Both the position numbers and the translations under genes were made by a program. Below are positions 11,970 to 23,892 of a stretch of DNA of 64,000 bases, piece by piece. The notes beneath the pieces are model-generated. The model ran no database searches and was not told the origin of the DNA. It worked only from the letters and a program-made list of their open reading frames with translations. The DNA comes from Tricholomella constricta (Eukaryota; Basidiomycota; Agaricomycetes; Agaricales; Lyophyllaceae), in assembly GCA_013368375.1 (NCBI GenBank), contig JAACJP010000003.1, positions 1,612,001 through 1,676,000 of the forward strand. The letters run 5' to 3'. Within the stretch, counting starts at the first letter, position 1. Each line of letters starts with the position of its first letter.

Positions 11970-12593
11970 TTAGTCGTCGAGGTTGATTGCTCGTCCGAAC
12001 TTCGCGTATAAAGTTACTTTCAATTCCTTCATCTTCGACTCGCACTCCTCTGTAGATGCAGATAGAGAAGATATTCGCTCATCGATCTCGGATTGGTCTT
12101 TTTCTAGACGCTTCAAGGCGCGGGGAAGGGGCATGTGCAGGAAGGTTTCGCCGACTCTGTATCTGTAGGATTGACCTTGAGAAGAGGATTAGAGAAAGAC
12201 GGTGTATGAAACGCGTACAACACCGGTTCATCCTCATCTGCGAGCTCCAGCTCTGTGGCAAGATCATCGAGGACCTCTTTCTCTTGCTGCAAGAAGATTC
12301 AGCTGCGTGATCGGCCTCACTATCATGATCCACGCACCCTGAGCTCCTCAAGCTTCTCCTCCAGACTGCGCACGCGTGTGTTTAGTTTCGAGAATGAGTT
12401 AATGCGCTGCTGATCCTCTGAATATCAGCTGGTCAATCCCCTTGAAGATATTGTGATCGAGTACAGGTGAACGCACCCCAGGTCACCTCTGCGGCATCGT
12501 CGTTCTCCTCCTCCTGCGCGAGCTGAAATGATCAAGTTGAGAGGTATACTAGGAAGTTGGGTTTCAGCATACCATTCGCATGCTGCTGCTCAT
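11970..12593 (-). CDS. PFD4: Prefoldin subunit 4
   Basis: A small coiled-coil subunit of the hexameric prefoldin chaperone, which hands unfolded actin and tubulin to CCT/TRiC in the cytosol. The start at 12591-12593 encodes MSSSMRM, and an intron then leads to LAQEEENDDAAEVTW. Splicing across about 12430-12480 gives EDQQRINSFSKLNTRV, the signature segment of subunit 4 (compare TFEDQQKINKFA in animals). The chain continues with an acidic ELADEDEPVLYRVGETFLHMP block and closes KVTLYAKFGRAINLDD, again characteristic of subunit 4. The stop TAA is at 11970-11972. Introns are short and each junction keeps the frame. The gene is convergent with muskelin and leaves only about 160 bp between the two 3' ends. 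Confidence 0.92.
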
Positions 12594-12759
12594 TTCGACG
12601 CGAATTCGGGATGAAGGCAAAGGTGTCACAGTGGTCACATCAAGGCATGCATCAATGGCGCGACGTCCGTGTTTGCCACGTGAATTTGAAATTCGTCTCG
12701 GATCGTTTCGACAAAACGGTCACTTCTGAACCGTCCAACGCAGGTTCATCCTCGTTCCA

Positions 12760-15311
12760 ATGGCCACCATCCGCAGCAAGGCTACCGCCTTGGTCAAAGG
12801 GCCAATTCTCTCTCAAATCAACCTTGACAATGCAAAGACAATCCTCTTTTTCTATGTTATTGCTACTCAGTCGATCAAGGCACAACGTCATTTGCGAGCT
12901 CGCGGTATCGTCACCTCCGCTCGTGAGATCTACACATGGATAGCGCAGGTTTGTCTAGCTGGTCGATATTGTATTTTATTCAGCTTAATCTGTGACTAGC
13001 GCGTTGTTCAACTGCTGTTGCGCGTTCCGGCCACCGCTAAGAAGGTCGAGGACCAGATGAACAAAGCTAAACTTGACATCGAGAACAAGCTTGTGCCGAA
13101 GGGTGCTGATGTCGTAAGGCATCTATCTCTACCAGACCAAGGCAAGACACCGGAATGGATATTCTCGCAAATGGACGTCATGGACACCGAACTCGGAAAC
13201 CAAACTAATTGGAGACACGGAAAGCTGTCCGGTGCAGTCTATCGTACGCAAATACGTGCTACATTGTATTCCTATCACTTATGCCTCTGAACACAGATGG
13301 TGGCGATGATCTCGAGAAAGTCATAGTTCAAGCGTACCAGCGGTACTGCGTCTCGAATCCCCTTCACCCCGACGTCTTCCCTGCAATTCGCAAGATGGAG
13401 GCCGAGATCGTGGCAATGTGTCTCAAGCTCTATAACAATCCTAATGGCGCCGGAACGATGACATCGGGCGGCACAGAATCCATCATCATGGCGGTGAAAA
13501 CCTACCGCGACTGGGCACGCGCCGTGAAAGGGATTACTGAGCCCGAGATGTGCGCCCCAGACATATTCCATACTGAATACTCTTCGACTAACATATTCTC
13601 AAGGATTATTCCATCCTCAGCGCATGCTGCATTTGATAAGGGTGCTGCGTATCTCAAGATTAAAGTTCACACTATCCCAGTCGACTCTTCGACGCGAAGA
13701 GTTGACCTGAAACGCGTGAAGCGTGCCATGTCAGTTTCCTCTCTCTCTCTCAGTCAATTATTTTACTAAAGCTTAACACACGCTAGTAACCCTAATACCA
13801 TCATGGTGCGATCCACACATTCCGCATATTATATATACTTATTTACTTGATTTTAGCTGGTCGGATCCGCTATCAATTTCCCCGACGGAAATCAGGACGA
13901 CATCGCTGCCCTCGGAAAACTTGCCTCTTATAATAATATTGGTTTACACGTCGATTGCTGTCTAGGCAGTTTTATAGTCCCCTACCTCGAGAAAGCCGGT
14001 CTCGCTAACGGTGAAAACGGGAAATTTAAGCTCTTGCCCTTCGATTTCCGCGTTCCGGGCGTCACGAGTATTAGCTGTGACACACACAAGGTGAGTTGCA
14101 ATTTACTGGACCGTGTCATCCAACATTAACGACCATTGGTTTCAAGTATGGATTTGCACCCAAGGTTCGGACCAAACTGACCCAAATGTAAAGTAATTGA
14201 CCCTCAATTACAGGGTACATCTGTCATTATGTATCGCGACGCTGAACTGCGTCGACATCAATATTACGTGAATCCCTTCTGGTCGGGTATGTATCCATAT
14301 TTTCTCCCTTGTCAGTATGTTTCTGAAATACAATGAAGGCGGCGTATATGGTAGTCCCAGTCTCTCCGGATCACGGTGAGTATACGGCCAAATTCTCAAC
14401 ATCGCCTTTTGACGTGCCAAACTATGTCTGCCCCAAAGCCCCGGCGCCCTAATCGCAGGAACATGGGCTGTCATGCAATACATGGGCGACGAGTAAGCGT
14501 CCTCGCCGTCTTCGCATCAGCCCTTGTGTCTCACATTGTCACCCAGGGGCTATCTTGAGTCCTGTCGCTCTATCGTGGCAAGTGCACGCACGATAGCCAA
14601 CACCATCACCTCGTCCATCCCAGAGCTCTACGTCCTCGGCTCGCCGCCGGCGTCTGTTGTCGCCTTCGGTTCTAAGCACCCCAAAGTCAACGTCCTGGAG
14701 GTCGGTGACGCCATGGCGCAGCGTGGGTGGCACCTCAACGCGCTCTCTGGCCCGCCTGCAGTCCACATCGCGTGCACTGTGAGTCTCCACCGCCTTCTCG
14801 AAAATGCACGTGTGCTGACGGCCTCGCTCGCCCTTGAATTTGCGGTACCGATGCTATGCAGCGCCTGACAGTCACAATGGTGGACACGTTCATCGCGGAT
14901 CTGAAAGATGCGGTAAGGGAAGCCAAAATCGCGCCGTCTGGGAAAGGCACCATGGTATCCCTCTATGGTGCGTTTATTATCTTGCTGTTTCTGGGTGCCC
15001 AGATCTACGTGCTTGCATCCTCTATCTTGATCTTCGTTACCTATTGCGTAACTTCACCCAAATCCGGAAACTTTGCATTCGAGGGTGCTCCCCGGCTTTT
15101 TTTCTGGCGTTGCGTGTTCTTTATGATCGCGATTGCAGACCTGACTGCTTCTCTTCCATTTATCCCAAATTCGTTGATATTTCGCGACCCCTTTGCCTTG
15201 TGCTGATCTGGTTCGTTCAAATTTTTAGGGCTCGGCCAGTCGAGTGCTGTGGGCCCGTCAATGGTGGGACAGCTCGCGACGGCGTTTTTGGATGCGCTAT
15301 ACAAGGCCTAG
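12760..15311 (+). CDS. DPL1: Sphingosine-1-phosphate lyase
   Basis: A pyridoxal-phosphate enzyme that cleaves phosphorylated long-chain bases into fatty aldehyde and phosphoethanolamine, the exit step of sphingolipid breakdown; the family sits in the ER membrane. The start at 12760 gives [14 protein letters not shown], followed by a hydrophobic membrane segment. The catalytic domain shows [48 protein letters not shown] and the lysine loop SCDTHKYGFAPKGTS, where the Lys of THK is expected to hold PLP. The protein ends [12 protein letters not shown] with TAG at 15309-15311. Most introns are about 50 nt, but the last one (about 14970 to 15229) is near 260 nt. The gene is divergent from PFD4 across about 165 bp. 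Confidence 0.93.
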
Positions 15312-16961
15312 ATGTAGGAGGAGGAGGAAGGGTATCTTGTTGTATGCCTGGGCCGTGTTGTTCTGTTACTCTTATGATCTCAAGCTACGTACTTATGACT
15401 TCGCAATCTTGGTTAACTTGCTGTGTAGTAATGTGGTTTGTGTGGCGAATGATGGTTTTCTACTTTGCTTTTGCGCGACGTGAATGTGCGGAGCCTTCGA
15501 TGTTGCCTTGCGGTTGACATCTGGTCGCTGACATTCGCAGTCGGCGGCGCTATTAAAAGCTCGAGCAGCCATGTCGTATAAATTCGAAGCCACCACATGC
15601 CGCGTGCATGTGGATCGCGACTCAGCGGAGTGCTTCCTCTGCAAGTATGGAGGATGGCAGAGGCAACGCGTACGCAAGAGCTTCGAACAATAAGAGTCCT
15701 TTGACATTGATCATTAGCGCACGCTGTGCATATATCATGATCTGAAATTCAGGTGCCAAGGTCTTTTCGGCGGGCAAAGGCATGGTATTGTATTCATGTG
15801 TCCTTGGCTAGATTCATCGGCGCCGATAGTATGTCTTCCGGCGCCTTTGTGACGTTTTGATCCATGGCTTGTCCACGCACGTACTGTATGACGCGTCTTG
15901 ATCCTGGGCCCGATGGCTATGTGAAATTGACACAGGTTGTGTGCAGCAATAGCGCTATCGCCCATCATCGCGTCGTGAAAATTTTGAGGGCCACATGGCG
16001 CAGAGAAATTCCGATGTTGCCCTTCGCGAGTTCGTTCGTGCGACGGATCCGACTTTTCACGGTATCGTATTTTTAAAACGACAGTCAAGCAGATATGTAA
16101 GGGTGGACTCGACGGAATCATAAATATTGTTACTGTTGAACGAGATCTAATCTGATCTAACTCGCGTCGCGGATTTTATGTACAGCATTTACTAAATTCA
16201 CATGCAAAATCGCCGAGAGAGCAGGAGTGCTACATTGCTGCGCACATGCCGGAGGCTATCGATCCTCCTTCGCCTGAATTCCCTCGGCGAAATTCGGAAA
16301 AAGGGGCTTAATCAAATACCCAGTGTTCGTTTCATGGTCATCATCCACACGAGTGTCGACTTCGGGAGAATGGAGCGTAGGTTGTCGTAGTGATCCAGGG
16401 TATGGGCTTTCCGAAAGCATACGTTCCTTTCGTTGCGTTTGGATTTCGGGTCAGAAGAAAACAGAATTGTATCTTTTTTCTCAACGGAGGATCGGGCGGT
16501 GACTAAAGTCACGCCCCGAGGCAGATCTAAGAAAAGCCCGTCCACCAAAATAGAAATTATGTCCTTACCCCTCGGACCTTGACGTTGCGATTCGGCGTTG
16601 CTCGCCTAGAGCTGGATCTCCAACGTTTCGGTTGTAGGGATGATTCCTAATTTCTCTTGCGAGTATCTATGTAGGCCCTGGCACTTTCAGGCATGTCTGT
16701 AGTTGAGGATAATTCCTCGCGTGGCGATCGAGGCGGGCTGCGACAGCCCGATCAGTCAACGTCTTCCGGCGGCGCCGAGATACGCAACGCGGAAATATAC
16801 CGGCATTGTGGATCTTGGGATGCGATTACTTCAGATTGACACTATAATTGATTTCTCCATTCCTTAACGTCTTCCCAGCTTCTGCTTACTCCCTATTCAA
16901 TTGGTGTCTGTAGAGCTCCTTTAGCAGTCTGATCTGACTTCTCCTAAAGAGTTCGGACGAG
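15312..16961. other. Long intergenic region, no gene seen
   Basis: About 1.65 kb. The longest ORF (minus strand, 15735..16121) has no recognisable domain and an unbalanced composition. No tRNA-like or repeat structure stood out. The last 200 bp presumably carry the promoter of the arrestin gene. Confidence 0.5.
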
Positions 16962-19420
16962 ATGGCGTTTGTGTTGTCAAGAACCTTTGTGTCGCCGCCA
17001 AGCGGTGCTCCTCAAATAGCCGCCGTGGACAACCCATTACCACATGTCTATCCAGTCCGTGGTCCCTCTACCCTGGACCACCACCGTCACGACATGGTAA
17101 AGGAGAAAGAGCACAAGCCTCGCATCGAAATTCTTCTCGACTCCCCCTACCTCTTCCTGAAGGGTGTAGGGGTCGATGTCGAGACCACGCGTCTTTCAGG
17201 CCATGTCGCGCTTTACCTCAGCCAAGCTACGCCCATCAAAGAAATCACGCTCCAGTTCCAAGGCAAAGCGCGTCTCCCCATACCACCCGCCGACGCGTAC
17301 GTCCGGCATTTTACAAATTCCCCTCCAATACTCACCACCATGTCAGGCTGACGATGAACTCTGCCCCTCTGACGTATATCGTTTGCACGCATGACTGGTC
17401 TTTCCTGGAGGGCCAAAAGCGGGCGAGTCACACACTAAAGGCCGGTCGACATCTCTTTCCCTTTCAGCTGCGTATCGGAGGGTCGTTACCGTCTACTACC
17501 ACCTCTCCCGCACTTGGAGGTGCGGCCGTGTCATACAGACTGCATGCTCAGGCGGTTCGCTCAGGTTTTGCTTTCAATCAGACCTATCAGGCAGGCTTGC
17601 CGATCCATATCATACGTTCCTTTCCCCCCGAGGCCATGGAATACCAACAATCCCTGGAAATCGAAAATACCTGGCCGGAGAAACTTATGTACTCCATCAT
17701 GATTCCCCACAAAGCTTGGGCAGCAGGCGACAAACTCACTGCCCTCGTGAAGTTCTCCCCTCTGTTAAAAGGAGTCTGTGTTTTGAACGTGACTACGTCA
17801 ATTTACGAACAGACGAAAATCTACGCTCGCAGTGGCTCTCAAGAGCAAACACAGCTTGTTGCCTCCGTAAAGCATGAATTCGTTAACGGTCGAGCTGTGG
17901 AGGTCGTGGACAGCCGACCCGGACACCGGAAGTCTTCGAGCTTTTCTTCTTCTCCTGCTTCTCCGGCGAGCCCTCTTTCGGGATTTGGCGCTGCAAACCC
18001 CCCTCGTACAAATAGCTCCAGCTCACTCAGTAGTTTAGGGAGACAATCTCTATCACAAACTCCCATTCACGCCACCCCTTCAACCCATCAGCAACCATCC
18101 ACTAACGATGCTCCGGTGGCCTCAACCAGTAACTTATCCCATGAGACCACTGAACCTGACTCCGAAAACACCGAGGTCGAGGCATATCTCAGCATCAACG
18201 TTCCTTTGACAATCACTCCAACGCACAGTCTCGCACCCATCATCGTCTTGCACCGAATTCGCTGGAGCATCATTCTTCTGAACTTAGCTGGCCACACCTC
18301 GGAACTCAGATGCTCTCTGCCCCTGCATCTCCTTGATTACCGTCTCCTCAGCGAAGTTCAGACACATACAGCTGCCACTCGGCGTTTACTCATTGGAGGC
18401 GCCGAGATCCCCTCGGGAGAGGTTGAAGAGACGCAGCTACCCAGCTACAATCAACATATACGTGACAGAGTCGCGAACATGTTCCTCCCCGACTCAGCCA
18501 CTATGCGCGTTACGAACCCTTGGATATCACAAGGCGCTAGCCCCGTTCATCTCCCCGATGCCCCACACACGCCAGCAACACGTTCAGGTCGTTCTACACC
18601 CCTCGAAGCCTATTCTTTGACGCATCTCCCTCACCAACCCGATCCCAATGCTTCAAACGCCCCTCTCGAGTGGGTCAATTCCGAGTTGCTCCTTTCCCTG
18701 TCAGGACACGCTCCCCCGTGCTCACGCCCACGCTCCCCCCACCCCGGCGACTCCGCCACCGGCTCTGGGACCATTAGCCGCACCCACAGCCGCACCCACA
18801 GCGGGGTTCACAGCGGGGCCCACAGCGGTGTTCACAGCCGCAGCCGTAGCCGCAGCCGCCCGGGCAGCCGGGGCCTAAGCCTAAGCCGCCTCTCGAGCCG
18901 CGCAAGCAGCGCCGAACGCGAACAGCGCGAACGGGACCGCCACCACCCCATCGCGCAGATCCCAGTCGCCGGGCCCCACGAAACATACGTGCACAGCGGG
19001 CACGCAAGCCGGAACATGCACAGCCTCTTCTCGACGACGATGAGGCCATCCACCATGTTCCCGTCGGGCTGGATCTCGCGCTCCGCATCGCACCAGCTGC
19101 CCTCTGCCGCAGAGATCGAGCGCGAGCGCGGCGCAGCAGCGGCGGCGGCGCGTCCTGACCAGGTGCACACGATCGGCTTGCCGGATCGGAGCACGGGCAC
19201 GGAGCTACTGCATCGCGCGTTCACGGAGGTGCCGGATTATGCGGTCGCGTCGCGGGGGTTCATCGGGGGCGTGCCGCCGCTGTCGAGTATGCGGGGACTG
19301 CCGTCGTACGAGGAGACGGTGAGGTCGCAGAGCGATGGTGATCTGGCCGTGCGGTTTGAGCAGCTTGCGGTACCGCCAACGTCGCCTGCACCCCCGTTGA
19401 CGTCGTCAGTTTCATCGTAG
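16962..19420 (+). CDS. Arrestin-related trafficking adaptor
   Basis: There are two exons, 16962..17296 and 17347..19420, joined across a 50-nt GTACGT..CAG intron, giving about 800 residues. The N-terminal arrestin fold begins at RIEILLDSPYLFLKGVG and continues through LSGHVALYLSQATPIKEITLQFQG; SFLEGQKRASHTLKAGRHLFPFQLRI and SYRLHAQAVRSG complete it. The arrestin-C half covers MIPHKAWAAGDKLTALVKFSP and VNVPLTITPTHSL-like strands. The remainder is disordered. Two LPSY motifs (LPSYNQH and LPSYEETV) are candidate PY-type contacts for a Rsp5/NEDD4 WW domain, as in yeast ART proteins that direct ubiquitination and endocytosis of plasma-membrane transporters. A Ser/His/Arg repeat (HSRTHSGVHSGAHSGVHS, then SRSRSRSR) lies at about 18780-18870. 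The cargo is not predictable. Confidence 0.85.
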
Positions 19421-20081
19421 CGCGGGCATCCGCTGGTTATCCTATTTTCCACGTCTCCCTCGTTTTGTCTTTCTAACCTTTTGCCTGGCCTTCCTTCCCC
19501 TCGACTCTGGATCCCACACCGCTACGTTCATGCTGTTTTTATATTGCTTTCCGACATAGGTCACTCCCTCCCCTCTTTCGCACAAGATAATCGGACTTCA
19601 CTACCCTGATCTAGATTTTAGGAAACTCATTGTTCGCCGTCGCAGGTGTATCATCATTGTCTCTCATTTGTATCCACCCTGCAAAACCCCATACCTATTT
19701 TACTCAACATCGTCGCGATATCTATAATTGTCTATTGACGCTCCGCTCCCCCTCACTCCGGATCCACAATAAATATCTTGATCACAGACTTTGTTAACTT
19801 CCCTCACCCATTTCTTGTCCTCGATAGATTACAAATAACACGGCGTATAATTATATAAATTCAATGACATTAATTTGCAAACAACAACAGCAGAAGACAC
19901 GTCAGTAGTGAAGCCAGTGGATACGCGGGTCGGTGGATTGTAGGTACTTGAAAGGCACGAGTCATAGGGTAGGTAGACGGCATGCATCCTCTACAGTCGA
20001 GTTGTAAGGTTTCGTTCATCTAATCCTGCCTCTAGGGATTGATCCTTATAATGCGCCGGCGCTGTGGGATGTCTATATCTA
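19421..20081. other. Convergent intergenic region, C+T-rich first half
   Basis: The 3' flanks of the arrestin gene and of CCP1 meet here. The first 350 bp on the plus strand are pyrimidine-rich, like the CCR4 3' flank, and the later part is AT-rich around 19830-19880. No gene is seen. Confidence 0.55.
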
Positions 20082-21771
20082 CTATTTCTTCTCGTCCTGC
20101 TTTTTCTCGTCTTGCTGGTCCTCGAGGGACTTCATGATCCAGGGCTCGGAGGTGACGAACTGCTGTGTGGGGACACCGAGTTCGAACAGGCGCGAGACAA
20201 CCTTGGCGAAGCTGTGATGCGGGACACAGTGTTGTCAATTGAGATGGCAAAGGGAAGTAGGGGGTTGTGGACGTACTCCCTGAAGAAGAGGTCATTGTCG
20301 TCAGCGTATTGCCTGGCGAACTTCTTGAAGCTCTTGTCCTGGACGAGAACATAATCGGTGCTGCGTTGCCATATGACATGAGCGGAAACACATAAACGGC
20401 GAAAAAAAAGTAACGAACGGCAACATCATCAAAGACTTGGTGGCCTTGTCCTCGAGCTGCTTCGGGCCATTCCATTTCTTCCAGGTCCAGCTGGGCAGGC
20501 GATCAATCTTCAAGAAGGGGAAGAGGGAGGGATGCAACTTACGTCTCGCTGAAAAGGAGCTTGAAGAAGTCGTTGGTCAGAGTGGTGGGGGAGAAGGTCC
20601 AAGGGCCCTCGAAGCCGGAGCTGTTTGGGGTGGCGCCGTTAGTATGCATTATGTCGGCTTATGAAGACAAATTCTACCGGTCACGATGGGTACGTCCCAG
20701 AGCATGCGCGCCTGAAAGAGCAACAATTTCCTGATCATTGAATCTAGGTGGACCATTAGTCAGAGTTTGGGTGGTTCAGGCGATGAGGCATACCCCATAC
20801 GTCCGAAAATCTAGAACAATAGGAAGATGTGAGCAAACGACCAGCAAGAAAAGAAAACCCTGGTTGCCTTACCTTCCTGAGATGGTCTGAGCCTTGGGTA
20901 GCATCGGGCAGACGACCGTCGGGGGTAGCATCCGCAGCGAAACCGTCGATCCTACCAGGTCTCCAGGGGATCTTAGGACCTTGCATTTCCTGGAGCATTC
21001 ATGTTAGCCAGAGCTTTGAAAATGTCAACACGCAATACCTGAACTGCGGCAACACCACCAAGAGTCCACAGGTCGCCGTAGGTGATCCATTCAAACTCTT
21101 TCTTAATCTTCTCCATAAGGTCACGGGCAATGTTCAGACCATTGTTCGCGCCGTGTAAGGCTTCGGGCTCAAAGCGCATGGTGGCGTAGTTGCTGGAAAG
21201 CAAGTGTTATAACGCGGCTGGAGTAATAGGAGAGGAGTCTTACCTTCCGCCAGTATTGGTCTCCTTATCATAAGTACCAGAGGAGTGCCATGCCAAACGG
21301 AGAATAACAGGGCCATAGGACCCGTCTGATGTCGCGTCAGGTTCTAAGCTCGCACATGGGTCAATGCGGACGCACCGTCATACTCGCCAGCCTCATCGAG
21401 AAGCTCAGCAATCTTGTTGTAGACCTGAAAAAAGTCTTGAGCACCGAAGAAGGCACTGCCTTGAACACGCAGCTTACCTGCTGGTAGTCTTCCTTTGTCG
21501 GGACAAAGTTGACCTGAACCTTGGCAGCCTGGACGCCAGACTTGACGGCGGTGCCGGCCTCACGAGCATTAGAGTAAAAGTAGTAAGCAAGACCACCAAG
21601 ACCTGCGACAGCTCCCAGTCCGATGAGCAAGCTCTTGCTCGACTTAGAGTCCGCCTGGGGAGGTGGGGTGGAATAATGGCGGAAAGAGGACCTAAACGGT
21701 GCCCGAGGAACAGACCTGGTGCCAGCGACGGCGGCCCTGCGAAGCGGTGCACGAATGAGAGAGAACGACAT
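20082..21771 (-). CDS. CCP1: Mitochondrial cytochrome c peroxidase
   Basis: A haem peroxidase of the mitochondrial intermembrane space that reduces hydrogen peroxide using cytochrome c. The start at 21769-21771 gives a bipartite import signal: a basic presequence ([19 protein letters not shown]) followed by a hydrophobic sorting segment ([20 protein letters not shown]). Active-site blocks are [14 protein letters not shown] (distal Arg, Trp and His), [38 protein letters not shown] and [12 protein letters not shown], whose His is the proximal haem ligand; [12 protein letters not shown] and [27 protein letters not shown] follow. The C-terminus is [12 protein letters not shown], with stop TAG at 20082-20084. 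Many short introns are present and all joins keep the frame. It is a class I peroxidase; the order and length fit CCP rather than catalase-peroxidase. Confidence 0.94.
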
Positions 21772-22870
21772 TGCAAGTGAGGGTGGGTTCGTCCTGCAGC
21801 GGTGTTATTTGGGGAGGAATGGATGAATAACCTCGGAACACAAAAGAAAGGCCTAGAAATTCAAAATAGAGCCGGATTCTCGGATACGGATTTGTCAACC
21901 AATCACGCTGCCTGCTTTATAAGAGTCAGGTGGATTCCTCTGCAGCGACACAGTCCAGCCAACTTGTGGCGCTCCAGACCACAAACGCCACGGTTCGAGA
22001 GCGCCACAGTCGGGTCGTGGAATCAGCTTCTCAGGAAACTCAATACAGTTGTGCGAGGGTCTTCGAACTGTTCCCATGTCAAAACGCTTCGCAGCGCGTG
22101 ACAGGGAAAAGATCACATGACCATCATTATGCAAGCAGGCGCCAAGCGTCGCGTCCACATTACATAGTCGACAAGTGGCATTTTGGTCCACTTCCTGTGC
22201 ACATATGCATAGCTTCCCACCCAGTACAGCTCGCAAACTGCTCAATGCGTCACTGCAAATGTTCTAAAGGGATCTCCTTTTGAACCCTTCGGTCGTCTAT
22301 GTAACTTTTATCAAACTTTTATTGAAATCATCTTGCACTTGGGTTCTTCTCGCCATAATTTCTCTGGGCTACTAGAAGCGTCTGCGTATCGTTGTACAAC
22401 CAAGTTGACAATCAGCGACTATCGGGCCTCTTTCGAGCGTGCATCGCGCTAGATTGACACCTGGAACTTCTCGACGTGTTTGGAACCACCGTACAGCACG
22501 GTCACCGATTAGTATACCGACTACATATAGCTGCTATGTTGACCCGTTCTTATCGTAGTCCTGGTCCACAGCCACACCGCACGGTGCCACATTGACAATC
22601 AGCCGTCACGTGTACTCCCTGCGCGCCTCATTTCCTTTCCTGGAACTGTTTTCTATGGCTACGTGGGCGCGAATCCATTCATCCTGATAAGCGCTAACTG
22701 GGTCCTCACCAAATATCCTCCGCTGCTTGCACAGCCCTGTACTCATCGCACATTGACTCCTTGCGAACAGCTCTACATTGCATCAGCCCCCGCTCTTCCC
22801 GCGTGGCACACAAGATACTTAAGGAGAACATTGTTCGTTAGATCCTTCGTCAAGCGTCAACTCTTTCATC
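21772..22870. other. Divergent intergenic region
   Basis: About 1.1 kb between the CCP1 start and the DUF6699 gene start. ORFs here lack domain features and are short. It presumably holds both promoters. No repeat was identified. Confidence 0.5.
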
Positions 22871-23584
22871 ATGAACCCTCCACCTTGGGCAAATCCTGGA
22901 TGGCATGACTACTATCAGCCAGACCCGAACGTCTATATCCCGCCGCGGCCACACCCCAACATACCCCCGGGGTATGGATCTGATCCCCGATATTACAGAC
23001 AAGAGCCGCAGCGTAGTGAGTGGTCATCATCGTCGTACTTACCTCGTAAACCGGTCAACTCGATCATCAAACCAGGCTATCTATCAAAGAAGTACCCAAA
23101 ACTATACCACCTCTTCGCGTCAGATACGACGCGGCTAAGGTTCGACGTGAGGAAGCCGCCCCAGGAGATCCATGCCACGACCTACCACTCCAACCGACAT
23201 ATCTTAGCGACCGAAAATGGCGTCAAACACCTACGAATCATATCGAAAGCGTTCCCCTGGTCCATTGACATCGATTTGCCAGGTCCGGTGACGTGCGACA
23301 ACGTTTGGGAGGCGCTCTATCTTGCGCTGCAGGAGCCGATCGTGGACTCCGAATGGGGTCTTATCATCAGCATGAAGAAACAGAGAGAGGTTGTCGAGAG
23401 GGCGGCGAAGAAGCGGCTGGAAGCCAACAGGGCTGATGAGGTCAAACTCAGGCGCATCGACTACCTTGGAGAGGCGACCATGTTCAAAGGGCTGGATAAG
23501 GATGACGAGTTCGAAAAGTTGAGGCTGCCGCCGGGCGCGAAGGCATGCCCAGATACGTGGGTTGTTTCATTCAGCACACCATGA
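22871..23584 (+). CDS. DUF6699-type basidiomycete protein
   Basis: A single open reading frame of 237 codons from 22871. The N-terminal third is Pro/Tyr-rich and probably disordered (MNPPPWANPGWHDYYQPDPN, then several PPG and YGS turns). The rest resembles the DUF6699 fold common in mushroom genomes: a strand-rich LRFDVRKPPQEIHATTYHSN segment, a long middle part (HLRIISKAFPWSIDIDL) and VTCDNVWEALYLALQEPIVDSEW. A charged helix (KKQREVVERAAKKRLEANRADEVKLR) precedes the ending MFKGLDKDDEFEKLRLP. The biochemical role of this family is not known to me. No introns are needed. The stop is at 23582-23584. Confidence 0.75.
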   Translation: MNPPPWANPGWHDYYQPDPNVYIPPRPHPNIPPGYGSDPRYYRQEPQRSEWSSSSYLPRKPVNSIIKPGYLSKKYPKLYHLFASDTTRLRFDVRKPPQEIHATTYHSNRHILATENGVKHLRIISKAFPWSIDIDLPGPVTCDNVWEALYLALQEPIVDSEWGLIISMKKQREVVERAAKKRLEANRADEVKLRRIDYLGEATMFKGLDKDDEFEKLRLPPGAKACPDTWVVSFSTP

Positions 23585-23892
23585 TCTTCAAGTTCATGAC
23601 TTGTTGATACTATATCATCGGACATTTATGCTTTGTACCTTGGAGGCTTTGATTGGACTATTTAAGTTTCTTCTGGTCTTTATTTCTGTTTTGAATATGT
23701 ACCCATTACATCACAGTTAGATGATGAATTTCGAGTCGGTTTAAGTATCTCGCTGCCTCCGAGGAACGCGCTGGAACGCGGTGGTGATCGACGAAGGTCA
23801 CGTGTCAGTTATTTTTTGGCGGAAGAAATTCGCCCTCTTCATCAACCTCAACTTCTTCGAGGCATCCCGATTCTAGTCCTGTCGATCGACTC

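Noticed and set aside
15735..16121. Minus-strand ORF of 128 codons
   Set aside because: It has no recognisable motif, no upstream promoter signs, and a composition unlike its neighbours' proteins.
18774..19224. Minus-strand ORFs rich in Gly, Arg and Cys
   Set aside because: They are shadows of the GC-rich Ser/His/Arg repeat part of the arrestin gene, with no splice or domain support.
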